Assembly: GCA_023055505.1 (NCBI GenBank)
Contig: JALIRH010000003.1
Span: 36,272,842 to 36,336,841 of the forward strand
Reading direction: 5' to 3'
Length of the DNA stretch: 64,000 bases
From: Callipepla californica brunnescens
Lineage: Eukaryota > Chordata > Aves > Galliformes > Odontophoridae
Under the pieces are notes generated by a model. It made no database searches, was not told where the DNA came from, and worked only from the letters and a program-made list of their open reading frames with translations. Position numbers and translations under genes: made by a program. This document shows, one piece after another, positions 13,651 to 24,966 of this stretch; position 1 is the first letter of the stretch, and every line of letters starts with the position of its first letter.

Positions 13651-14741
13651 ACTTTTTTTTTATTATTCAACCAGTTATTAATACATAAAATGATCTTCCT
13701 TTTAGCCCCATGCAATTGAATTCTTTTTCAGAAACTTCAAAGCAACAGCATGGCTTTACTCTGCACAGTGTTTATCTGTGTGACTGCATCTATTCTGTGC
13801 CATGACCCTGAGTGGAAGTCAGGACTGCTGACCTGTTTCCTGGTTTAAAAATTAGTGTTGCATCTGTCATCTTTCATTTCTGTGTCACCACAGCTGAGAT
13901 ATTACATACGGGTATGGGTTTAAAGACTTTATATTTGGGTTCCAGCTGTATTCAGAGCTCCTGTGTGAATACCTGGGACTGAATTGAATGCTTTATGATG
14001 CCTTGTGTGAGCACTACTCAGATAAATATCCCCCTCATGAGAGGTGCACGCTGCTCAAGAGTGAATGGGGAGTGCTGCTTTGCTGTGGGTCCCCTGAGGT
14101 GACGGCTGTGGGCTGTCCCCAAGATGTCCCACTCCTGTGACAGGTCACAGAGACCAGCCCAGGTCTCACTGTGCTGCACGCAGCCCTGGGAGCCATAAGC
14201 CCTGGGAGCAGTGTCAAAGCAGAGTCCTAGCCACACAGAGCCCTGTCTCAGCTCCATTTTGGGTCTGGCTGGGGCTGGAGTTTGGGTCCCTGGTGCCATG
14301 GGGCCACAGCCTTTAGCCTGCCACTCTGAGCCATGACTGGTCAGCAGCAATCAGGAAGGGCCCAGCACCTGGCTGGGAGCAGCCTTTTGCTGTTCTCAGG
14401 GAAAGGTTTAGTCTCTGTAGCTGGCAATTTTATTGCAATGGCAAGGAGATAGGAAACATCGCACTTCTTACTGGCTTTGCCAAAAGCACTTAAAAAAAGC
14501 TTCAGAGAAGGTCATGACCTCATCAACGCCTTGCTTAGAGTGTAAAACATCCCCTTGTAAGGGAGTTAAACCAGACCAATGGCAAGGGGAAGAGAAATCT
14601 TCTCTGACCTTCTGTTGCTCAGAACTCCTCAGTAACAGTTTTGAGACTAATTCAATGTTACTTGGGGCTGACCGAGGCTGAGCTTGTGTCCAAGCCTCAG
14701 AATTGGGTTTGGCAGCTGAAAGCTTGAGTTATCACATCATA
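13651..14741. other. Intergenic
   Basis: Unique-looking sequence, slightly more GC-rich near 14.1-14.4 kb. No gene recognised. Confidence 0.7.
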
Positions 14742-15073
14742 TAGATTCATAGATTCATTACGTTGGAATCATCTAGTCCAACCATCCTCACACCATCATC
14801 CCTACCCACCAAGCTACTAAATCAAATCCCTTAGCACCTCATCTAAACGCTTCTTGAACAGCGCTAGGGACAGTGCCTCAACCACCTCCCTAGGCAGGCC
14901 ATTCCAGTGCCGGACCACTCTTTCAGAGAAAAAAATTTTTCCTCAAATCTAATCTAAATCTTCCCCGGCGCAACTTGTGGCCATTCCCTCTTGTCCTGTC
15001 GTTAGTTACCTGGGAGAAGAGGCTGACCCCCTCCTCACCACAGCCCCCTTCAGGAAGTGGTAGATGACATGGT
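14742..15073 (-). mobile_element. CR1 LINE fragment with TAGATTCA-type tail
   Basis: Antisense CR1 3' end, nearly identical over 300 bases to the copy at 62646-63123, including CGGCGCAACTTGTGGCCATT. It is cut off after AGGAAGTGGTAGATGACA. Confidence 0.93.
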
Positions 15074-18000
15074 ACTTCCAATTAAACAGCACAGGCACAG
15101 CATACAGCAGGGTATGAGACCCACTTACCTGTCTTAGGTATTTCTTGTGGAGAAATGAGCTGCACATGCCAGAAAAATTATCATTTTCTCAGTTTTTGAG
15201 TCATAAATGTGTAACTCCAAATTCATTTCTTTCTTTAGGAAAGGAAAAATGTGCTCAGTTTTTTGAAAACTTTCCTTTTTTAATTCAACTGGTCGACGAT
15301 CAGATTGGCTCCATCATGTCACATGAAGGAAGAAGGGAGGGAGAAGAGAAAACCATCCTTCCCACTTCTTTTATGATGAGGAGTAGTAGAAATTAGTGGA
15401 CTATATATGCAGGGCTCTGGCAGCATGCTCCTGTTGCTCTCTCACGTCTGTATGCAAAGCCCCAGCGTGTCAAGTCTTACAAAGGTAGTACAAAAGTCCT
15501 GCTGTCATGGGAAAGCCACTATTTCTGTGAAGTGCAACCTACATTCTACCTGAGACAGCTCCTGCCCAAAACTCATGGCAGAGCTCAGCTTCTCTTTGGG
15601 AAGCATCTCCTGTACCTCTAGCTATAGTTGTACCTGTACCTAGTTCAGTACAATGACTCTAAAGGCTTTGGAAGGCTTCAAGTGCAGGAATGAACTGAGC
15701 TTGAAAATAGGCTGGTATTGACCCTGTACTGCCAGAAGTGCACTCTGCCCTGGCCATGCATCTCTTTCCATAGCTGGGGACACCATGGGTAGCACCAGGT
15801 ACTGCAGCACAGATCCTGATAAATGCTTGGCAGCATCTCCAGAGCTTGTCAGATGTAGACACATCTGGGACAAACAGACCTCAGGGTTCTAATTTCTAAA
15901 ACGTGACCATGGTGAAGTAAATACTCACTGAGCAAGGCAATACAGATCTTGAGCCAGACCAGTCATACTCACAGCACTGCCAAGTACACAACCAAAAATC
16001 CCAAATCTCTCTTTGTATGAATGAACTGGGCTTACAGCAATGAGATTAAGAAAATACCAGTGACCCGTTGCCTTGCTTGAACCCTGTAATCAAAACCAAC
16101 AACAACTTCCAGCTTCTCTCTAGTGTCTGACATCTAGAAACTGAATTATTGCTTTTATTCAAGCCTGAAGTTGCCTCCCGTCTCCTGTGTTGTGGATGCC
16201 AGGGCCCTCAGAGTCCCCCCAGTGTTGTGATAATTGCAGCAAAACTCTTCGCTCCACAGAGCACACCCGCAGGGGAAGGGCAATTCTGCTTGTGGATTTT
16301 GTTCTCGTTAGCTGCAGGATGAGCTTCCCTTCTCCAGCACCAGCCTGGGAATCCTCATGCCACACTATGGATGGGCTCAGCACAGCTACCTCAGTGGAGA
16401 TGAATTGCCCATAGTTTTTATATAAGGGTTGTGGATGAAGGCACAACAAAGGCTGTGAGCATGCAGCCAACACCTGTAGCACATGCTCACTTATGAAGCA
16501 GCGGGGCCTTGTCTCTGCCAGGTTTGTACTGCGGCAGCTTTATTCCACAGCAGCAGCTTGCTGCATCTGCTGCAGGGCTAGGAGGCAGCTCCATGCACAG
16601 TTCTCCAAAGCACAGAGAGGACAGGTGGAATGATGTGTGACTCAGAAAGCTGTCTGTGTTCCTAGAATTATTTTCCCTTTGCATCCAAAGGCTTGTTCAA
16701 ATAGACCTGTGCTCCATGCCCTGAGTGTGCTCGCTCATCCCTCAGCTGCACAGCCAGGCCTTTTCTTGCCTGTGTCTGATGTGGTTTGAATATCCTCCAG
16801 CCAAAAAGGCTCAAAACCCTTGTGTCTCATTTCCTGAGCACGTGTTCAAACCACTAATTCAAAATTCAGGCATTACCCACAGTGCCTGCTTTATATTAAT
16901 GCTTTTAGAGGATAAAATGGGTGTTGTTTTGTCCTGAAAATACAAAGTGTTACCATTGGTCCTCAAGGTAGGACACTGTGTTTGAGTGCTGGAGGTCTAG
17001 AGAAGTGTGCCAGATCTTTTCCCAACATCCACTGCCCAGGGAGACTACACTGAACTCAGTGACCCCAGCTGATACCTCACATCAGTAAGAAACTGCCATA
17101 CAACACTTAAGAAGAAATAAAACATCTCAGTGAGTTCCAATAGAAATATTGCTTCTTCTGTTTTGTGATTAAAATACCACCAGAAAATATTGTTAATGAA
17201 ATTATACATTTTAATAGAATCATATTGCATCGGATTCTATTATCTAAGACATTTTCATACAGCTCTAAGAGGCTAACCTAACTTGGAAGTCTCCTAAAAG
17301 AAAACAGTTTTTTAATGCAAAGTTCTCTCGTCTGAGGATTTAATTTTAGTACAGTGTTTTTTGTAGAAGATTTACCATTGCTGAGAAAACCTTGTGCATT
17401 GTCACTCTAAATTTAGAACTGCATGCTGCAGGAATACTGAATAGTCTGTTCTGATCTTCAGGACAAAATAATATTTTTACTTCAGCATGAAACAGTGCTC
17501 AATCTTCATCCCTTTGTGGTTTCAGATAAGGCAATCTGGCCCACAGCAGACAGAAAAAGCCTTTTCTGAACCAACACGGAACAATGTTTTCTTATTCCAG
17601 CATAAATTTAAAAACCATATTTCTTTTCAGGTTGAGTACTTCATCGTTCCAAAAGAGGAAAAGTTAACAGATAAATGTTTATTTTGTCATTGCCAAGGAG
17701 TTGCTTAGTGTTGTCCTTAACTCTTCAAGCATGACATCACATCCAAATAACATTTCAGTTTACCTGAGTGGCACAGAATCCCAGCCACGTACCCCTAAAA
17801 CCAAGAGGATCCATCTTATCATCACACAGGTCGCAACGGGGGTGGGATCCCACGTGGGCACCCTGCTTGACCTCCCCCTGCAGCCGATGCCCTGATACAC
17901 CAAGTTGCAAATGCTTCAGGCCCTTGTATCAGGTTGGATGAACACAGAACTGCTCACCTGATGTGGGTTTCAGTGATAGTGGGTGCCACCACCCCTTCAG

Positions 18001-18079
18001 GAGCTGTGCTGAGTACCTCCTGCCAAGGGTGCCAGGCACCAAGGCTGAGGGGGTGTCCAACATCAGCATGAGCCAGATG
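15074..18079. other. Intergenic
   Basis: Nothing recognised. Confidence 0.7.
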
Positions 18080-18214
18080 CCCTGACCCTGGAGACATTCA
18101 AGGTCAAGCTGGATGGGGCTCTGAACAACCTGATCCAGCTGTAGGTGTCCCTGCTCATTGCAGGGTTGGACTGGATGACCTTTAAGAGTCCCTTATAACT
18201 CTATTCTATGGTTC
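18080..18214 (+). mobile_element. CR1 LINE 3' tail
   Basis: Plus-strand 3' end with GTTGGACTGGATGACCTTTA and the closing CTCTATTCTATGGTTCT. Relic sequence may extend some tens of bases upstream. Confidence 0.88.
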
Positions 18215-18887
18215 TCTGTGAAACTGCCCACCAGGGATGCTGTGCTTTGTGCATGGTTTTTTTCCTTTCTGTTTGTTTCCATAAGAAACATCTCCTGAGC
18301 ATGAAAGGAGAAAAATGGCTCACGCCATCAGCTCTGACTGCAAACTCTCTTCTGCCTCTTGGTATTGGAGCTTATTGGTGGTGTTTTGGCACCATCGTGC
18401 ACTCTCTGGCTGAGAAGATTAGTTGTTTTAGTTGTTTTTAATTAATACCGAATTTTAAGTAAGTTTTCCACATAAATTAGACTCTTACACACTTCAGTAC
18501 TGCCAGATGGATGGAGCCATCTGTCAGAGATTAACACTCATTAAAAGACCACTTAGTATTAGAAAAAAAAATAACAATTCCGTAGAGTTCCAATAAAATT
18601 TTTGCTTTGTACATGGGTTGAACTAAACAATTGCATGTGAAACTGCTCTTGTTTTCAAAGATCAGTATTTATGATTGCTTGTATAATACTTAGCTGAACT
18701 TGAAAAAAAAGAGATGGTTTCATGATTAACCCATTTTTACAGCACAGAGACGTTTCTGAGGGCCACTGGTCTGGGATGACTCTGTAAACACTGCAAAAAA
18801 TTTGGAAAGCAAGAGACAGTGTAGCTCTCGCACATGTGGGTTAAGTGGTAAGCAAATCAGGGATCACTGTGGTAAAGGATAAGCCCA

Positions 18888-19460
18888 AAATCATAGAAAA
18901 GCGTGGATTTGAAGGGACCTCAAAGCCCACCCAGCCCCAACCCACTGCTGTGGGCAGGGCTGCCACCCACCAGCTCAGGCTGCCCAGGGCCCCATCCAAC
19001 CCGACCTTGAACACCTCCAGGGATAGAGGTGCTTCTCTGGGCAGCCGTGCCAGGACCTCACCATTCTCCGAGGAAAAAATTCCTTCTTAACATCTAACTT
19101 GAACCTCCCCTCTTTTAGTTTAAAGCCATTCCCCCTTATCCCGTCACATTTAGATTGTGTAAAAAGCCTGTTCCTCTCCTACTTAATATCTCCCTTCAAA
19201 TGCCGGAAGGTCACAATGAAGTTTCCTTGGCCTCTTCTCCAGGCTGAACAAGCCCAGCTCTCTCAGCTTGTCTTCATAGATGCTCCAACCCTCTGATCTT
19301 TGTGATCCTCCTCTGAACCTGCTCCAGCAGCTGCATAACTTTAACATGCTGGGGTTCAAGACCTGGATGCGGTACTCCAGATGGAGCCTTACAAAAGCAG
19401 AGCAGAGAGGGAAAGTCTTTCCCTTTAACTTCAGAAGACAGCCCTGGATAAGGTCAACAA
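18888..19460 (-). mobile_element. CR1 LINE fragment (0.57 kb)
   Basis: Antisense CR1 with tail at 18888 and typical segments (CTGCCCAGGGCCCCATCCAA, CTTCTCCAGGCTGAACAAGC). The 5' boundary is approximate. Confidence 0.92.
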
Positions 19461-20099
19461 TGCAGAGCTCGTTGTTCTTTTGCTTTTCCTGTTTCTGTTG
19501 CTGTCAGCGTCACCTAGGATGATGATTAATGGGATTTTTTTTTCTGTTTCCACTGGAAAGGTCAGGTGTTGTCAAACAGGTGACAGAACTGCCGCCATTT
19601 TTTTAGGCTGCTAAAAAAATATTACCTGAATTTGTCTTAAAGGACCATCTAGATAAATTAAATGTTTTCAAACTTGTTTTGAATGCAATTCACCGTATGC
19701 ATTTCCAACACTGAAAGAGGCTATCTCAGGCTGAGAATTTGGGAAGGTGTGACCAAGGTCAAGCAGCACTGACCAGGAGCAGACATCATGCCTCGCTGCA
19801 TAAAGGGAGCTCAAACAGGCAAGATATCCACAGATCACTTGGCTTCAATGTCCAGAAAAACACTGTAAAAACAAAGCATATTATATGAAAGATGCCAAGC
19901 AGATGAGTGACAAAAAACACAGATTAATGAGGAAAAAACATGAAATCACTTCAGGTTTGTCCTGTGAGAGGATAAAAGTGGAAACTGTCATTCTATGTGA
20001 GCAATAGATGTGCTTTGCAGAAGAGCTTGGTTCCCTCCATGGTGTGCTTTCCAGGGGAGGTGGTTGAGTCAGGATACCATCCCTGTTGGATATGTCCAG
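19461..20099. other. Intergenic
   Basis: Nothing recognised. Confidence 0.7.
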
Positions 20100-20260
20100 A
20101 GCTAGTCATGCAATCATTGAGGCTCCATGGCTGAGAGCATGGAGTATGATTGTCAAGTTTGCAGATGACTAGAGCAGGAGGACTGCCAGCAAGCAGGATA
20201 GAGCTAAGGCATTCAGAATGGTCTTGCCAAAGTAGATAAACTGTCTAAAACAGAAGGTAG
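20100..20260 (+). mobile_element. Decayed CR1-like reverse transcriptase relic
   Basis: At 20155-20169 it reads K-F-A-D-D, the catalytic motif region of a CR1 reverse transcriptase, followed immediately by a stop codon. Flanking similarity is weak and the limits are approximate. Confidence 0.5.
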
Positions 20261-21224
20261 TGGGAAAAGGACAACAAAGAGTGCAAGCCTGGCATGGCCT
20301 TCTGGATGAAAAAACACTTGACAAGGCTACACAGCTTATCTGCTGGAATGTAGGTGTTAGTGCAAGTCACAGCACCTTACTGTTGTGGGGAGGGCGAGCA
20401 TCACACCAGGTTGTACCACACGGCAGCAAAATGTAAGAGAACACGAGGTGATGCTCCCTGCCTTGGCACCAGTCTGACCTCCACGGAAGCACCACCTGTC
20501 TCAGGTGCAGTGCTTCAGGGAGCTAAGTACCTCTGCCTCTGCTTTTAAGGATAAGGAAACTGAGGCACTGCCTGGTGAATGCTGGGTGTTGAGGAAGTTC
20601 AGTGCACTCCTCTCCACAGTGTGTACCCACCATCAGGAAGCAGGGGAGCAGACACCCAGGTAGAATCCACTCTGTCAAAATCAAGATCATGCTCCACTTT
20701 GTGTCTCTGTTACGTTGCTCAGGGAAATCATTTAGAAAAACATTCTGCTTCATTTATATAACAGTTTTGAAACATCTTAATCCCTTTCATGAAGCGTATG
20801 TATAAGAGAGACCTGAAGATTTCATTACACCTCATTTATCTATTAAATTGATCCACAGCCCCCCTCTCCAAGGGAGTCTTTTCTCCCCTGTAATTTTCTT
20901 TTTAGAGTCACGCTGCAGGAGGTGATGTATTTGCCTGCTATGCCAAGGGGAAGAGGGCAGTTAGAACAATAGACAATTATTCTGATCTGTAGATGGGAGA
21001 GCTGAAGAAGCTTCAACCTCCTTTGAAAAGTCCCAGGGGGCAGAGCCCAAGAGCTATTCCTAACCCACCCGCACAAAGCATTGTGAAATCCCTTGGCGAA
21101 AAATCCCCCATGGCAGTGACAGTACAACCACACAGCTGCACTGCACCAGCAGGAGTGCAGCCAGTAGATGGAAGGATGCGGTTATCCCACATCACACCTG
21201 GGCACAGCGTCCATATTTGAGTCC
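20261..21224. other. Intergenic, between two old LINE relics
   Basis: May be decayed LINE sequence joining the relics at 20.1 and 21.2 kb; not resolvable by eye. Confidence 0.5.
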
Positions 21225-21500
21225 CCCACGTTCAAGAGGGATACTAAAAAAACAGGGCATATCAAGGTGGTAAATGGGGCTAAAGACCTTGATGCGTGAA
21301 GAAAGAATTAAGTAACTGCATCCCTTCAGCCTAGAGAAGTGCGGGCTCAAGCTGTTCCATCTAGTCCTTCAGTACTTGAAATGACTGGGTAGAGATGATG
21401 AAGGCACTATCTGCACAAGGCTACATCAGAATGGGATGGTCAGGTTGTTTCAGACCAAATTACATCTCTGTGTACAAGAAAGAGCTCTCCTCCATGAGAT
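21225..21500 (+). mobile_element. Decayed CR1-like relic, C-terminal part
   Basis: Contains CTTCAGCCTAGAGAAG and CCTTCAGTACTTGAAATG in the order of the CR1 ORF2 C-terminus, heavily mutated. It may be the continuation of the 20.1-kb relic. Confidence 0.55.
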
Positions 21501-22130
21501 GAGCTAAAGGCTGGGATATGGTGTCCAGAGATGACGCAAATTTCCTATGATAGAAGTCCACAGTGCTTGGCATAATAAAGCCTGGGGTGGCCCAGCCACC
21601 ATGCTTTCAACACACACTGATGCAGCTGTTCTCTCTCATCCCAGCCAAGCTGAGTTTTGCCCCAGTTTTCTCTCAGAAACCCCTGTTCCTACAGAGACAC
21701 AGGGATAGCATCACATGGGCACAAGTCTCCCTGCCACCCCAGGCATACTTGGCCTTCAGCAGCATGTGTCTGGAAAAGGCTTGGTGTGGCATGAGGTGCC
21801 AGGGAGGTGGGTTCTCACCAGCAGAAAGGGCAACTTGCCCATAGACAGGGAAGGACCTGGATTTCAGAATGCCATCACTGGCCCAATGGTGTTCCAGCTG
21901 GAGTCAGTTGAAAAAAAAAATGTCAACACAGTCTTTTTTTTTAATGTCAGTTCCAGCTCAAATTATTAGTCCCTCACCTTCTGACTTCATTTTGAAGTTC
22001 TGTTAGTTTTAAATATGAGCCAGGTCCAGCCTGAGATTGCTCTCTCAGATAAGATGAGTCTAGCTGCTAAAAGAAACCCTAGTCATGGGAAAGGTCAAAG
22101 CTGCTCAGAAAATTAAACCTAGCAGTGCAT

Positions 22131-22147
22131 TGTTGTTGTTGTTGTTT
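22131..22147 (+). repeat. TTG trinucleotide microsatellite
   Basis: About 5.5 units of TTG. Confidence 0.8.
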
Positions 22148-22711
22148 TTCCTGTCTCCTGTTCCCTTTTTAATGAACGAGATAATCTTGTAAAATCAACA
22201 GGCAGATCAGATAAATGAAACTCATGCCTGGGGTCAGTTGGCACTATTGTCTCTGGACACAATGGGAGCGCCTCTCCTTGTTCCTGGCTCCATTCAGCTG
22301 CAGGAGCCATCAGTAGCACTCTGGCCCATGCCTTCACTTCAGCACACAGTGTCTGCATCATGGGGTTTGATCTACCTCCTCTTGATGTCAGTGGGAGCTC
22401 AGTCAGATTCAGAGGTTCTTCCCCAAGTTTTGCAGAAGTTGGCACCCATGCAGAGATAGGTGTGCTCACAAGATTTCAGTTCCTGCATTAATTAATTAAT
22501 TCAGTAGGTGAAGATCTCCAAACGTAATATCGTTCCCCAATATATATATATATTTAATTTCTTTTTCTCAAATACAATATTGTCAATTGACACTTAAAAA
22601 CGAGCTTTTGGACTTAGCCACAAAATTCAGGGAAAACCATTAGACGAAACATTCTGATGTTTTACAAATAATAAACTTCTATGGACTAGGAAGGGCCAAA
22701 ACGTCACAAAC

Positions 22712-22825
22712 GTCAGCCAGGACGTCCCCATCTCTCCACTGACAGCCTGTTCTCTCTCGAGACACGCAGAAGCCCAGAGAAGCCCGACACTGACATCTAG
22801 TGTCAGCCAGGCCGCCTATCTCTCC
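22712..22825 (+). repeat. Imperfect direct repeat with CRE-like half sites and an inverted repeat
   Basis: GTCAGCCAGG at 22712-22721 recurs at 22802-22811, and both are followed within 20 bases by ATCTCTCC, so about 25 bases are duplicated at 90-base spacing. ACGTCA or GACGTC motifs lie at 22701, 22710 and 22721. CTGACA-TCTAG-TGTCAG at 22790-22806 is a perfect short inverted repeat. The family is not recognised. Confidence 0.6.
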
Positions 22826-24342
22826 CCTCGATAATGAAATTTAATATAATTTAATATTTATTGGCTACTTTTTAAGAAATGAACCGAGGACCCAAGCCTC
22901 CCTTTGTGGACATCATCAATCAGATCACTGCAGTGCTCAGGCTTAGGCCAGCAGTTATTGTTGAAGGTTTGCAGCCTTGAGATTTGCATGTTTAGAGAAC
23001 AGCTTAAGCTGCTCCAGATGGCTTCAAGTTTCTTATCCTTTTTGTGCAAGCCCACAAAAATAGATTTATACTTCCTCACTGCACGTTACAACTGTAAAAA
23101 CTGTAGGGATGTGAAAGCACAAGCCGTACACTTGCTTAATAGTTTTATGTTTTCACAACAGCGTGGAAGAGTTGTAAAACCAGGAAATGGCTTCAGTGGC
23201 TGCTAGTTATTGACAGTACAGGAGCAGCACCACAGAGCCCTGTCATGGTCTCAACCCACTGCAGCCTCTCTCTCATTCCCACTGTGAAACTATGAAAGAG
23301 TGAGCTGCTGTCTGAGCCACAGGGCACAGCCCCGTGCACAACCTGCTCCAGCTGATGTGAGGCAAATGGCCCTGCGGGCTCTCATTTGTACAGAGGAAGG
23401 TGGCCTGTGGGCCACAGGAGTGGAAATGGCTGGGGAGAGGTCACAGCAGCAGCAGCCACCCATGTTCCTTCTCACAAGGATCATGCAGAGAGGGAAGGGA
23501 GCCCCTGGCCCCACTAGCTTCAATAAGCCTGATACAAAAGTCTGCCTGCAGGAGAACAGGCTTTGTATAAACTACAACTCCTGCTGAAGGTCACACATCT
23601 CTTCTGGGAGTGACAGCAGGCTTTCAAGACTTGCAGATTAGCAGACACACCTATAAGCAGAGCAGGCCCGAGCCCAGAAGTGCACGAGCCACATGTAGTA
23701 CATTATCCTGCTCTGCCTCCCAAATAACTCTCCTGACAGAGAAAACACTGAGCACGTACCAGAACTGGCCACTAACACGTAACAGCCACATTTGTTTAAT
23801 TCAGAACTACTTGAAAGCAGCACTCAGCTCTCAGCCCCACCAAGAACATTTCTCCCAGTGCATCACTTCTCCCTGAAAGTATCACAACGCTGGTAAACAT
23901 CTCCCAGCTGTCCCTTTACAGTTGCTGTCTCTGATGGGACTGTCTCACTGAGTTGTGATCATGAAGGAAAGTACATTTTTATCACTAAAATCACGGGACC
24001 TTAACAAGCAGCTCACACCAGCGAAGCTTAGGGGCTCATTGTCCAAGCCTTTGTAACGATTTATGGAGACAAACAGAAAGTGATCAGGTCAGCAGTTGAG
24101 CATCAGCCAACACATCCCAGGGCCTGCCTGGCCCCAGCACTCCCCTCTGTGCTGCAAGAGCTCAGCAGAAAAATATGATGAGCACTTTTAACCCAAGGAA
24201 CTTTACGCAAGAGTACTGTTGTTCTCAGTCTTGTGGAGCTCAGCAGTCATTTTTCATTGATTTAAAATTCACCACAGAACAGACCTGAATTGAGGTTGGG
24301 AGAGTTTCTATTTTAACAGTGTTTTATTCTCTTTTCTCATAG

Positions 24343-24429
24343 GTCTTTGTTATAAACAGCGCAGAAACTGTACCAGTGACATCTGTAGGGCTGCTGCAGG
24401 CTTTGCTCACAGCAGATTTGAAGCTCCAG
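24343..24429 (+). other. Exon-like segment, status uncertain
   Basis: 87 bases between TTTTCTCATAG|GTCTTT and CTCCAG|GTAACT, open in at least two frames. Not recognised; it could be a lncRNA exon or chance. Confidence 0.2.
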
Positions 24430-24946
24430 GTAACTACATATTGGTACTAGTTTGAAAACAGGAATGACATTTTTCTTTCACAAGCACTGAAAAACGTAGG
24501 CAGAACTGTTCTCTGGGAACACGTACTTACTACCAGTGGCAACAGGGATCACATGGATGAAACAATTTTTTACCACTTCAATGCACCAAATCAAACAAAC
24601 TTCACCTCAGGGGGCAGTGAGGGGTTTTCATTTGCCATCTTTGCACAAAGGCAGAGACACCTTTACTTACCTGTAATCTGAAGGTATCAGCGTAGGATTG
24701 CCACCCCTGAGCTCCACCAAATTGAGTGCAACTTGACAAAATGTCCCCACAGCACTCCTCCCCTTTGAAGCAGCATTAATAGACTGTCCATAGCTGCAGT
24801 GGGGCGGGCAGAACTTGCAGCACATCAGCTCCCAAACCTCACTGTAAATGAGCTGCTGGCACGACAAAGGAAGCAGTACCCATTTTCTTCCCATTGATGC
24901 CTATTCTCATCTTTCTCTGTCACCCTCAGAAAGATAGAAGTCTCAC

Positions 24947-24966
24947 AAAAAAAAAAAAAAAAAAAA
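24947..24966 (+). repeat. Poly-A tract
   Basis: A run of roughly 18-20 A. No retrogene could be recognised upstream of it. Confidence 0.8.
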
